A stretch of DNA of 45,257 nucleotides, from assembly GCA_009782955.1 (NCBI GenBank), contig WRIB01000013.1, forward strand, positions 1 to 45,257, given 5' to 3'. The notes under the pieces are model-generated. The model had not been told where the DNA came from. It saw only the letters and a list, made by a program, of their open reading frames with translations, and searched no databases. Below, one piece after another: positions 33,643 to 40,972 of the stretch. The translations under genes and the position numbers were made by a program. The stretch comes from Treponema sp. GTDB taxonomy: Bacteria; Spirochaetota; Spirochaetia; Treponematales; Breznakiellaceae. Each line of letters opens with the position of its first letter. The stretch's first letter is position 1.

Positions 33643-34314
33643 TTAATCTGTACCCCGTAATAAAAAGTTGTTGTACATATTGGAAGCCGGGGGAGATTCA
33701 AAGATAAAGAGCCGTTCAGGGATACCTGTGTTAAGACTTACGCCGGAAAAATCGAAACGTACGGTTGTATCGTTAATAGTTTTTCCGGTAATACGCCGTA
33801 TAAGCTGGGTGTCGGGGGAAATATCCATAATAATCTCGGTAAACCCTTCGCCAGTAGAACGCCGGGCTAGTTTGAGCTTAACCACCATTTCGCCGGAACC
33901 GGGCTCAATGGGTACCGGGGCAGGGCCCACTACAAAGGCTGGCACATAGTTCCGTTTTAACAAATTAAGCCCGCGGGCAGTGGCGATGTTCGCACCTCCC
34001 TGCTTCGATGCAGCCTGGTTCAGGATAGCCCGCTCGCCGGGTAAATAAATCTGAAGAGTTTCTCCGTCATAGAGAATTACCTGTTCCGCCGGGTAAGAAA
34101 AATCAATACGGAGAAAGTTCGGCATCATGGCATAGACTGTACCTGCCATACTGGTACCGCCGCTTACTATGTTAATCCGGGCAGAATAGGTCCTGATCGA
34201 AGCATACCGTTCAGAAACCTGGTCCAGATATCGCCCTGCGGTCATAATCTCCTGTGCTGAAGGAATAAAACCGCTGAAAAGAACCAAAACTATTAAAAAA
34301 AGACCTTTCTTCAT
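33643..34314 (-). CDS. LolA-like outer-membrane lipoprotein carrier protein
   Basis: A 223-residue periplasmic protein with a signal peptide (MKKGLFLIVLVLFSGFIPSAQ) and a LolA-type half-barrel. Signs are YLDQVSERYASIRTYSARIN near the start, MMPNFLRIDFSYPAEQVILYDGETLQIYLPGE and later D-x-x-L...IRRI strands, matching the LolA pattern 'P.kfR......p....v.dG..lw.Y.p'. LolA ferries lipoproteins from the inner to the outer membrane. An open frame extends 27 codons upstream, but that part covers a conserved RNA leader and the MKK signal sequence decides the start. The leader is shared with the bactofilin gene. Confidence 0.75.
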   Translation of the reverse strand: MKKGLFLIVLVLFSGFIPSAQEIMTAGRYLDQVSERYASIRTYSARINIVSGGTSMAGTVYAMMPNFLRIDFSYPAEQVILYDGETLQIYLPGERAILNQAASKQGGANIATARGLNLLKRNYVPAFVVGPAPVPIEPGSGEMVVKLKLARRSTGEGFTEIIMDISPDTQLIRRITGKTINDTTVRFDFSGVSLNTGIPERLFIFESPPASNMYNNFLLRGTD

Positions 34315-34380
34315 GCACACGCCGCCTCCTTGCGGCGAAATAAAACAATTACCTTGCGCTCGTGGGCCGGAGGCCCACAT
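34315..34380 (-). promoter_or_regulatory. Two-hairpin leader of the lolA-like gene
   Basis: On the minus strand it has hairpin 1 (34362-34378, GTGGGCC-TCC-GGCCCAC), linker GAGCGCAAGGTAATTGTTTT, and hairpin 2 with stem CGCCGC/GCGGCG and loop AAGGAG, followed by GTGTGC and ATG. It matches 38935-38997 in sequence, structure and distance to the start codon. A T-A pair in hairpin 1 is C-G in the other copy. The Shine-Dalgarno is in the loop and stem of hairpin 2, so folding should tune translation. Confidence 0.7.
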
Positions 34381-34450
34381 GCACATATCATACACATTAG
34401 GGTGTTTTAGTGCAAGTGGAACTTATTTGAAACTTTAATATATTCAAGGC

Positions 34451-34477
34451 TGTTCTAAAACTTCAGTTTTTGGAACA
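34451..34477. repeat. AAAACTTCAGTTTT-type palindrome, third copy
   Basis: TGTTCTAAAAC-TTCA-GTTTTTGGAACA. The loop and inner stem match 11165-11194 while the outer stem is different and nearly complementary. It lies just after the stop of the gene at 34485. Confidence 0.65.
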
Positions 34478-34484
34478 AACTCAT

Positions 34485-34853
34485 TCACTTATCTGTATTC
34501 AGAGCCCCCAGGTTTGTTAAAGGGCTTGAAGCAAGCATATTTGAAAGGCTGGAAAGTCCTGCCAACACCAAATCGTTATTCTTTTCCCGGATACCTTGAT
34601 CGATAACCCTGAAAAACCCTTCCGTTATCGCTTTTCGCTCGGCAAAAACTGCGGCAAAGAGTTTTTCATAAAAATCATATTTTTTTGTTATTTCTGCCAG
34701 GGCCAGCTCTTTCATTGTTTCAGCTTTTGACTTATCCTGTCTGGATAATTCTTTTTCCCGCCCGAATCCGGACAGCATTTCAAAAGCCCGTTCTGCATCG
34801 CTTTGGGGAATTTCTTCGGGAAGCCGGGAAAACAGGTCGAAGGTTTTATCCAT
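34485..34853 (-). CDS. Small hypothetical protein, coupled to its upstream neighbour
   Basis: 122 residues, predicted all-helical and charged, with no signal peptide or membrane segment. Recognisable stretches are DKTFDLFSRLPEEIPQSD at the start and FFRVIDQGIREKNNDLVLAGL near the end. The frame is open from 34931, but the ATG at 34853 overlaps the stop of the upstream gene (TAATG), the usual sign of coupling, so I start there. I do not recognise the family. Its obligate neighbour suggests the two proteins act together. Confidence 0.65.
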   Translation of the reverse strand: MDKTFDLFSRLPEEIPQSDAERAFEMLSGFGREKELSRQDKSKAETMKELALAEITKKYDFYEKLFAAVFAERKAITEGFFRVIDQGIREKNNDLVLAGLSSLSNMLASSPLTNLGALNTDK

Positions 34854-35464
34854 TATTGTCTGGCTCCCAAAACAGGGGTTTCCGCCATTTTTAAAACCAA
34901 ACCTGCCGCCCTTCCCAGATTTTGCAGGCATCCTATTTCCTGCCAGGAAAAATAAGGATGATGAAGAAGCTGCCTGATGTGCCGCTGTACTTTTGAGATA
35001 AAGCCCAGTGGAAAAAGCTCCCTGTACGTTGTCTTATATTGATGATTAAAAACCGCCGTTGATTTAACAATTACTCCGATTAACTCATGTACCCTTGCTT
35101 CCATAATTCCAAATTGAATGATATTTTTCCGTACGGTTTTTACTTTCTGTAAATAAGAAGCGGTAGATTTTACAATTACCGGTACTGCCGTATTAATGGC
35201 AGAGTCCGGATTGTTTACCGCGGATGCAGAACTTGTAAAAATTGCCTGCAAGGGAATATCCCCGCTGCTCCGGCTGCTGATATGTTCCTGCTGTTTCCAA
35301 TTTAAATATCTGAACAAAATCCGGGTCTTATGCAGCTGCAGGAGGGCATGACGTCTTACCTCGCCTAACGTTTCCAGGGCTTTAAGCGTCTCAATTCGCT
35401 TTATTTCATGCTGCTCTTCCAAAGCATCGAGATCGGTTTCAGAGCGGCTTACCTGTCTGGTCAT
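34853..35464 (-). CDS. Hypothetical helical protein, possible leaderless start
   Basis: 203 residues, helical throughout, with a coiled-coil-like start (TDLDALEEQHEIKRIETLKA). I recognise no domain. There is no membrane segment. A promoter TTGCTA (35493-35498), 16 bp, TAAAAT (35471-35476) lies with exactly six bases before the ATG, and no Shine-Dalgarno is present. It is the first gene of a two-gene unit with 34485-34853. Confidence 0.65.
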   Translation of the reverse strand: MTRQVSRSETDLDALEEQHEIKRIETLKALETLGEVRRHALLQLHKTRILFRYLNWKQQEHISSRSSGDIPLQAIFTSSASAVNNPDSAINTAVPVIVKSTASYLQKVKTVRKNIIQFGIMEARVHELIGVIVKSTAVFNHQYKTTYRELFPLGFISKVQRHIRQLLHHPYFSWQEIGCLQNLGRAAGLVLKMAETPVLGARQ

Positions 35465-35470
35465 TTTTCT

Positions 35471-35498
35471 ATTTTACCCAAAATGGGGAAAATAGCAA
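35471..35498 (-). promoter_or_regulatory. Promoter with -10 six bases before the ATG
   Basis: TTGCTA-N16-TAAAAT on the minus strand, followed by six bases and the ATG at 35464. Confidence 0.5.
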
Positions 35499-35569
35499 TA
35501 GCTTATACTTTTTACTAAACACCATTAAATCAGGAAAAGCTTCGGGTGGCGCAATCCTGCCCAAAAATT

Positions 35570-36949
35570 TCATTTAGTCAGATTTTTAACCCACCGTTCT
35601 CTTTTTAAAAATTGCCGGCAAATAATAAATTTAATCACATCGGTGAGCTTTAACAGGGTAAACATTTGAACAGGAGGTATGGCGGTAAAATAGGAGAGGA
35701 TGACTGCACCCGGTGCGAAAAGAAGGAAATTTACCGTACAATCGGCCATAACTCCCATTATTGTGTCTCCGCCGGCGCGGGAGATGGCAAACTGGACATT
35801 GATCAAGCCCCAGAGGGGAAGATAAGCGAGAATTACCAGCACAAGGCCAAGGCTCGTCGATCTGGCTCCGGCGCTGAGGTTGGAAAAAACAACAGGAATT
35901 ATAAACGACGACAATAATGCGCCCGGTATGGAAACGACAACACCGGCAGCTACCGAACCCGACTTAAGCCATTCGGCGCGGCGGCGGGCTTCGTCAAGCT
36001 TATTGGCGCCAAGCGAGCCGCCTACCAGTACGCCGGCGGCGGTCCAGATTCCTCCGAAAATTAAAAAGAATATATTGGCAATGGTCCAGCCTGCCGCCAT
36101 ACCGGCCACAACTTCTGCACCGCCCCTGCGGTTATACATGGCAATCATTACTGTTTCGGAACTTATCCACGATATTTCCGAAGCAAATATCATTCCAGAC
36201 TTAAAAAGAATTTCTTTAATAAGCTGCCGGTGGATATGAAAGAGCCTGATAAAATGGACATAAAAGGGCGCTTTAATTCGGGAGGCATACCAGGCAAAGA
36301 CGACAAACTCAAAAACCCTGGCAATAATTGTCGCATATGCTGCGCCCTTTACTTCCAGGCGGGGAGCGCCCAGATTTCCGTAAATTAATACCCAGTTCCC
36401 TACCGTGTTTACCAGGGTTGCAACTGCGGAAATACAAAGCGGTACCTTTGGCCGGGCAATTTCGCGGAAACTTGTCCCGACTGCCAATGAGATCGCCATT
36501 GGTATAAAAGTCCAGGAAAGAAGGGTAATGTAACCGGATCCAACGGCAATTATTTCTTCCCGGGCGGCGTTTCCTGTTGTCATCATGGCAATCATGGTTT
36601 GGGGAATAATCCGGCAAAGAACCATTCCTGCAGCTGCTACAATAACACCAAAGATCACCTTAAAGCGGTACGCATTTTTCATTCCTTCGCCGTCATTGGC
36701 GCCCTTGAACTGAGCTATATAAATACCGCCTGCCTGGCAGACCGTGTTGATAATAACGAAATATATAAAAGTAAGATGATTTGCAACATTGACTGCAGCC
36801 ATGTTTATATCGCCCAGACCGGCAACCATAAAGTTGTCGATAAGCGAGACCATACTCATAATAAACTGCTGCGCCATTACCGGTAACGCAATAGACATGG
36901 CTGACCGGTAAAACGACAGCGGGCCAAAACGTTGATTTAATTTAAACAT
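35570..36949 (-). CDS. MATE-family efflux transporter
   Basis: A 459-residue, 12-helix multidrug and toxin extrusion protein of the NorM/DinF type, expected to export organic cations in exchange for Na+ or H+. The N-half has SMVSLIDNFMVAGLGDINMAAV (the typical VD.fmVG..G...lAa motif), and the repeat in the C-half reads WTIANIFFLIFGGIWTAAGVLVGGSLGAN. The substrate cannot be told. The frame begins with a TTG two codons earlier, and I use the ATG at 36949. No clear ribosome site is present. Confidence 0.88.
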   Translation of the reverse strand: MFKLNQRFGPLSFYRSAMSIALPVMAQQFIMSMVSLIDNFMVAGLGDINMAAVNVANHLTFIYFVIINTVCQAGGIYIAQFKGANDGEGMKNAYRFKVIFGVIVAAAGMVLCRIIPQTMIAMMTTGNAAREEIIAVGSGYITLLSWTFIPMAISLAVGTSFREIARPKVPLCISAVATLVNTVGNWVLIYGNLGAPRLEVKGAAYATIIARVFEFVVFAWYASRIKAPFYVHFIRLFHIHRQLIKEILFKSGMIFASEISWISSETVMIAMYNRRGGAEVVAGMAAGWTIANIFFLIFGGIWTAAGVLVGGSLGANKLDEARRRAEWLKSGSVAAGVVVSIPGALLSSFIIPVVFSNLSAGARSTSLGLVLVILAYLPLWGLINVQFAISRAGGDTIMGVMADCTVNFLLFAPGAVILSYFTAIPPVQMFTLLKLTDVIKFIICRQFLKRERWVKNLTK

Positions 36950-37002
36950 TAACAATCACATAAACATTGAAGGTTTTCCGGAAAAGAAAACGTTACGTTT
37001 TC

Positions 37003-37806
37003 TCACTTTTTAAAAGCCCTTGCCAGTTCTCTTCCTTTGGTATTTAAAATCCCATCAAGTTCAATCCAGCTTACGGTAACGTTAACAGGACCGGCCGCAT
37101 AAGGCGTTATTTCGTAGACGTTCCAAAAAAAAGCAAGCCCGATCTCTGTTGGATAAAAATCATCCAGTTCAAAATCAGCTTCTATGTAGATGCCTTCCCA
37201 CAGGGGAAGGTTCGGCGGCAGCGGTTCACCGGTAACCTCTTGCGAATAAAGCCGCAGTTCCCGATCAACAAAGGGTTTAAGCTTTGCAAAACCGGCTTTG
37301 TCAATAATATCATTCAGTGTCAGCCGATCCGGCGCATTCATATCAATTACGTAGTGCGTTGTTCCGTAACCGCCGTGGGCGCCGCCGGTGTATACATAGA
37401 AATTTTTGGAAACAACCGCGTATGAACCGCACACCTCAACAGCGTGTTCCTCTTCGTAAGACCAGGACCGCACCTGTTCTTCTCCGACATCATCAGCGTA
37501 TTCCCGGAATTCTTTTTTATAATCCGAAAATATTTGTTCGGCATACTGTTTTGCCGACATCCCATCGTACAGGAGGAAACAAATTAGTTTTGAAAGCTTT
37601 GCCTCGCGGGCAGCTACAAGGGTTAGAGAAATGTCCATTTGGGCATCAGGAACCGGCCTGCTTTCGAAAGCCGGGATAACCTGGGTATACTTTGTAAAAA
37701 AGAAACTATCGCTGCCAGTGCGGTCATTCAAATCCTGACTGCTTGCACAGGAAACCAACGCTGCCAGGGAAAAAACCAGGATAAACCGCATTTTTGCTAT
37801 ATTCAT
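37003..37806 (-). CDS. Lipoprotein with DUF4163/DUF3298 (RsiV/PdaC-like) domains
   Basis: A 267-residue protein with a lipoprotein signal peptide (FILVFSLAALVSC, acylated Cys at about residue 20). Residues about 60-150 resemble DUF4163 and the segment YTGGAHGGYGTTHYVID at about 140-156 begins DUF3298, the pairing found in RsiV anti-sigma factors and the PdaC deacetylase. RsiV members bind lysozyme, but no sigma-binding cytoplasmic segment is present, so an envelope-bound relative is more likely. A TATACT box lies six bases before the ATG with TTGTAA 18 bp further up. Confidence 0.75.
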   Translation of the reverse strand: MNIAKMRFILVFSLAALVSCASSQDLNDRTGSDSFFFTKYTQVIPAFESRPVPDAQMDISLTLVAAREAKLSKLICFLLYDGMSAKQYAEQIFSDYKKEFREYADDVGEEQVRSWSYEEEHAVEVCGSYAVVSKNFYVYTGGAHGGYGTTHYVIDMNAPDRLTLNDIIDKAGFAKLKPFVDRELRLYSQEVTGEPLPPNLPLWEGIYIEADFELDDFYPTEIGLAFFWNVYEITPYAAGPVNVTVSWIELDGILNTKGRELARAFKK

Positions 37807-37812
37807 GCATCA

Positions 37813-37842
37813 AGTATAAAATAGAAAAGGTTTGTGTTACAA
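37813..37842 (-). promoter_or_regulatory. Promoter of the DUF3298 lipoprotein (candidate leaderless)
   Basis: TTGTAA (37837-37842), 18 bp, TATACT (37813-37818), six bases, then ATG at 37806. No Shine-Dalgarno is present. Confidence 0.5.
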
Positions 37843-37864
37843 GCTATCGGCTGCCGTGCGCCAA

Positions 37865-37893
37865 TTGACAACGACTTTTTTCTTCTATATAAT
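37865..37893 (+). promoter_or_regulatory. Consensus sigma-70 promoter of the M23/bactofilin operon
   Basis: TTGACA (37865-37870), exactly 17 bp, TATAAT (37888-37893): both boxes match the consensus perfectly. A GGAGA ribosome site precedes the ATG at 37911. It should drive the M23-bactofilin-yaaR-ricT-yitT run, where gaps are 67, 2, 3 and 26 nt. Confidence 0.85.
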
Positions 37894-37910
37894 ATAATTG
37901 GAGAATAAGC

Positions 37911-38930
37911 ATGGCTCAGATCCATTATTATAAACGGTTTGAAAACAATCTGGTACGAAAGACAAAAAACGGTGTTGTTTGGCTGTTTAAAAAAATCGGG
38001 AATTTCTTTTTAGCAATTTTTAAATTTCTTTCCCGCCGTTATACAATCGTTTTGGTACCGCATTCGGAAAAAAAGATTCACAACTTCCATGTTTCCGTCA
38101 TTGCCATTGTGTTATTTTTTCTTGTGTTTTTTGGAATCGCCGGAACGTTTTTTTGGTACAGCGCTTTTTCCGGACTTAAACGGGGAGATATAGCAGAATG
38201 GAACTCCGAACTTAAAGATACCCAGATTAATCTGGAACAGCTGCGAAACGAAGTAAGCCAGCTTTCCAGGGCTGCCAGAGGCTTCGAAGCAGTCCTGTCC
38301 AGTACTCTTCTTAGTTTGGGATCAACACCCGGCACATTAAATTTTACTGCTCCATCAGACAGATCTTCGTTTTTTAATCTTTCCAGAGGTGATGATATCC
38401 TGAAAGAAATGGATGATATCCGTCATCTTGCAGTTTACCTTTCTTCGGCGGTAGACCCGGTAAAAGAAATAGGAAGCATATTGGATTCTCAAAGCGCCAT
38501 TCTTTCGGAGATCCCCAGTATTTGGCCAATAAGGGGCGGAATAGGACATTTTACCGCCATGTTTGGAATTAATCGTGATCCATTTACCGGAGCGCCGCAT
38601 ATGCATACCGGAATAGATCTTTCTACCTACCGTTCGGGAGATCCCATAGTGGCAACGGCAGACGGTCAAGTGGCATATATGGGTTATGAACCCAGCGGAT
38701 TTGGAAATTATATTATTATCAGGCATCAGCATGGGTTTTATACACGGTATGCACATTTGCTTTCGTTCAGAGTAGAAACAGGGCAAATGGTAAAACAGGG
38801 GGAAACCATAGGTTATATCGGGAACACGGGCCGTTCCACAGGTCCTCATCTGCATTACGAAGTTCATATAGGTTCGGATGTGGTAAATCCGGTAAAGTAT
38901 TTAAATATTCGACCCAATCCGGCGCGGTAA
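37911..38930 (+). CDS. M23-family peptidoglycan endopeptidase
   Basis: A 339-residue inner-membrane-anchored protein: cytoplasmic basic N-terminus (1-65), one transmembrane helix (about 62-84, VIAIVLFFLVFFGIAGTFFW), a coiled-coil (about 100-125), then a LytM/M23 domain (about 205-335). Zinc and catalytic residues are all present: HMHTGIDLS (H and D), TRYAHLLSF and GPHLHYEVH. M23 endopeptidases with a coiled coil cut peptide cross-links and often pair with bactofilin (LmdC/BacA type), matching the next gene. It has a consensus promoter and good ribosome site. Confidence 0.9.
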   Translation: MAQIHYYKRFENNLVRKTKNGVVWLFKKIGNFFLAIFKFLSRRYTIVLVPHSEKKIHNFHVSVIAIVLFFLVFFGIAGTFFWYSAFSGLKRGDIAEWNSELKDTQINLEQLRNEVSQLSRAARGFEAVLSSTLLSLGSTPGTLNFTAPSDRSSFFNLSRGDDILKEMDDIRHLAVYLSSAVDPVKEIGSILDSQSAILSEIPSIWPIRGGIGHFTAMFGINRDPFTGAPHMHTGIDLSTYRSGDPIVATADGQVAYMGYEPSGFGNYIIIRHQHGFYTRYAHLLSFRVETGQMVKQGETIGYIGNTGRSTGPHLHYEVHIGSDVVNPVKYLNIRPNPAR

Positions 38931-38934
38931 TATA

Positions 38935-38997
38935 CGGGCCTTTGGCCCGCGAGCGCAAGGAAATTATTCTAATTCGCCGCTGGGAGGCGGCGTGTGC
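38935..38997 (+). promoter_or_regulatory. Two-hairpin leader of the bactofilin gene
   Basis: Hairpin 1 is 38935-38949 (CGGGCC-TTT-GGCCCG). After the linker GAGCGCAAGGAAATTATTCT, hairpin 2 has stem CGCCGC (38975-38980) and GCGGCG (38987-38992) with loop TGGGAG, then GTGTGC-ATG. It fills the whole gap between the M23 stop and the bactofilin start and matches the leader of the lolA-like gene (34315-34380), including a compensatory C-G for T-A change in hairpin 1. The GGAGG lies half in the loop, half in the stem. Confidence 0.7.
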
Positions 38998-39453
38998 ATG
39001 GCTACAACAACAAAACCAAAAGTGAATACAAAAAAACAAGGTGAATTCGCAATTAACACACTCATAGGCCCGGGCAGTTTTGTCCGCGGCGATATCGAAG
39101 CTTCCGGCTTTGCAAGAGTTGACGGCAATGTAAAGGGAAACCTTCATGCAAAGGGCAGGGTAGTAGTTGGAGAAAGCGCCCGGATGAGGAGCAGTATTAC
39201 CGGCACCAATATTACTATTGGAGGAGTAGTTGACGGAAATATCCTGGCCAGTGAACGTCTTGTTGTATTGCCCTCTGCCCTAATCATCGGCGACATTTTT
39301 ACCCGCCGTATAGAAGCCGGAAACGGCTGCATTATCCACGGAAAAGTACGGGTATGTCAAAGCGAAGACAGCTGGGAACGGGCAAAGTCGGAATTCAGGG
39401 ACAAGCGGCCTGCTTCGTTTGCTTCTTCTTCGCCGTACGGCCAACGGCACTAG
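38998..39453 (+). CDS. Bactofilin
   Basis: A 151-residue DUF583/bactofilin protein that polymerises into membrane-bound filaments and localises cell-wall enzymes; in spirochaetes bactofilin affects helical shape. The core (about 20-120) is a right-handed beta-helix with the expected repeats: GPGSFVRGDIEASGFARVDG, VKGNLHAKGRVVVGESARM, GGVVDGNILASERLVVLPSA, IIGDIFTRRIEAGNGCIIHG. Short basic N-tail and a charged C-tail flank it. The ATG at 38998 lies six bases after the leader hairpin. It follows the M23 peptidase, its usual functional partner. Confidence 0.92.
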   Translation: MATTTKPKVNTKKQGEFAINTLIGPGSFVRGDIEASGFARVDGNVKGNLHAKGRVVVGESARMRSSITGTNITIGGVVDGNILASERLVVLPSALIIGDIFTRRIEAGNGCIIHGKVRVCQSEDSWERAKSEFRDKRPASFASSSPYGQRH

Positions 39454-39455
39454 TT

Positions 39456-40007
39456 ATGGCTAACATCAACTTTCCCGATGGTTCATCCCCCCTTTTTAAT
39501 CCTTCCGCCTACGGTGAATCATCCGCCGAGGCCCGAAAGGCAAAAGCACAGACACCGGGAAAAAGCGGAAAAAATAAAAAAACAACCGAAACAAAAAATA
39601 GTTTTACTTCTTTCTTTGAAAAAGCCGTTCTTGGAAAAGTCAAAGAACTTCCGCTGTCAGAAGATTCCCTTCATGAGCTTTTGGAAGATGTTCACACCGC
39701 CGGAGATACGCTTTCCAAACGGCCATTTCCGCCGGAAATTGCAGCATATAAAGAAGCTGTTCGTAACTTTGTCCATTATGTAGTAGAAAACAGCTATGAT
39801 ACGGAAGAATTGTCCAGTAAAGTTAAATTTATTAAAGTCCCCGGCGGATTGGATATCCAGAAGCCGCAACAATATAAAATTATCCGGGTAGTTGATTCCA
39901 AATTAGAAACATTTGCCGCGGAAATATTGCGGGGACAGCTAAGCCAGCTGCAAATTCTGGAAAAACTGGACGAAATTAAAGGTCTTCTTGTAGACCTTTT
40001 GGAGTAA
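39456..40007 (+). CDS. yaaR: YaaR family protein (DUF327)
   Basis: A 183-residue cytoplasmic protein. After a low-complexity Lys/Ser-rich head (1-55) comes the DUF327 core: KNSFTSFFEKAVLGKVKELP, HELLEDVHTAGDTLSKRPF, then a long helix ending in QILEKLDEIKGLLVDLLE. The family function is unknown; in Bacillus it neighbours tmk and the RicT homologue yaaT, and here it precedes a RicT-type gene by three bases. The open frame starts at 39354 inside bactofilin, and the ATG at 39456 right after the bactofilin stop is used. Confidence 0.82.
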   Translation: MANINFPDGSSPLFNPSAYGESSAEARKAKAQTPGKSGKNKKTTETKNSFTSFFEKAVLGKVKELPLSEDSLHELLEDVHTAGDTLSKRPFPPEIAAYKEAVRNFVHYVVENSYDTEELSSKVKFIKVPGGLDIQKPQQYKIIRVVDSKLETFAAEILRGQLSQLQILEKLDEIKGLLVDLLE

Positions 40008-40010
40008 AAT

Positions 40011-40946
40011 ATGGCTGATGATTATGATAGCTCATTAGACGAAGAAGATATTTCCGCTCTCGAAGACAAGGGAGACGAAAAAAAGCTTGACACGGATGTT
40101 ATAGTAGAGGCCGGTGTTACAAGCCTGGAACCTGATACCCCCATATACCGGCTGAGGCTTTCCTACTCAAACGAAACATTTCTGGCAGCCTATAAAGGAG
40201 AAATCCTTAAAGCCGGAGACAAAGTACTTGTCCCCACCCGGTACGGGAAAGACCTTGCCCAGATTATCGGACTTGCCCATTGTCTTTCGGCAGAAATTGC
40301 CAATATTGAACGTCCTGCGTCGGAAGAAGATCTTGTAAAGGCAAAACGCAATAAAGAAGAAGAGGCGGAAACCTTTCAAATCTGCCGGCAAAAAATCGAA
40401 GCCCACGGCCTGGAAATGAAGCTTGTCTCTGTTCACTATCTCCTGGAAGAACCAAAGATCCTGTTTTTCTTTACTGCCGATAACCGGGTAGACTTCAGAG
40501 ATCTGGTAAAAGACCTGGTAAGTGTTTTCAGAATGAGGATAGAATTGCGTCAAATCGGAGTACGCGATGAATCACGGGTTGTCGGCGGTCTGGGTGTCTG
40601 CGGGCGCGGATATTGCTGTAATACGGTATCAGACAAATTAAAACCGGTTTCAATTAAAATGGCAAAGGATCAGAACCTTTCCCTTAATTCCATGAAAATT
40701 TCCGGCCCTTGCGGAAGGCTTCTCTGCTGCCTGTCCTATGAACATGCATTTTACAACGAACAGCGCAAACTAATTCCACAGGAAGGATCGCGGCTTAATT
40801 ATGACGGAACAAGCTGGAAAGTAACCGAGGTTAACATAGCAACGGCAAAGCTCAGCTTAAGTGCAGAAGATGGCCGTGTACTCAGCCTGCCCTTCTGCCG
40901 TTTTGCCAAAGTCGACAGTCATTGGGAAATTTGCGGAGAAAAATAA
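40011..40946 (+). CDS. ricT: PSP1-domain protein RicT (YaaT) homologue
   Basis: A 311-residue protein with an acidic N-terminal ~45 residues and a PSP1 domain (about 60-275). The cluster-binding cysteines stand out: GGLGVCGRGYCCNT (about 195-208) and GPCGRLLCCLSYEHA (about 232-246). In Bacillus, RicT joins RicA and RicF in a 4Fe-4S complex that steers RNase Y mRNA processing. The Ric partners are not in the window. The YaaR-RicT order matches Firmicutes. Confidence 0.88.
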   Translation: MADDYDSSLDEEDISALEDKGDEKKLDTDVIVEAGVTSLEPDTPIYRLRLSYSNETFLAAYKGEILKAGDKVLVPTRYGKDLAQIIGLAHCLSAEIANIERPASEEDLVKAKRNKEEEAETFQICRQKIEAHGLEMKLVSVHYLLEEPKILFFFTADNRVDFRDLVKDLVSVFRMRIELRQIGVRDESRVVGGLGVCGRGYCCNTVSDKLKPVSIKMAKDQNLSLNSMKISGPCGRLLCCLSYEHAFYNEQRKLIPQEGSRLNYDGTSWKVTEVNIATAKLSLSAEDGRVLSLPFCRFAKVDSHWEICGEK

Positions 40947-40972
40947 CCCATGGGAAAGCTCCGGGAAAAAGC

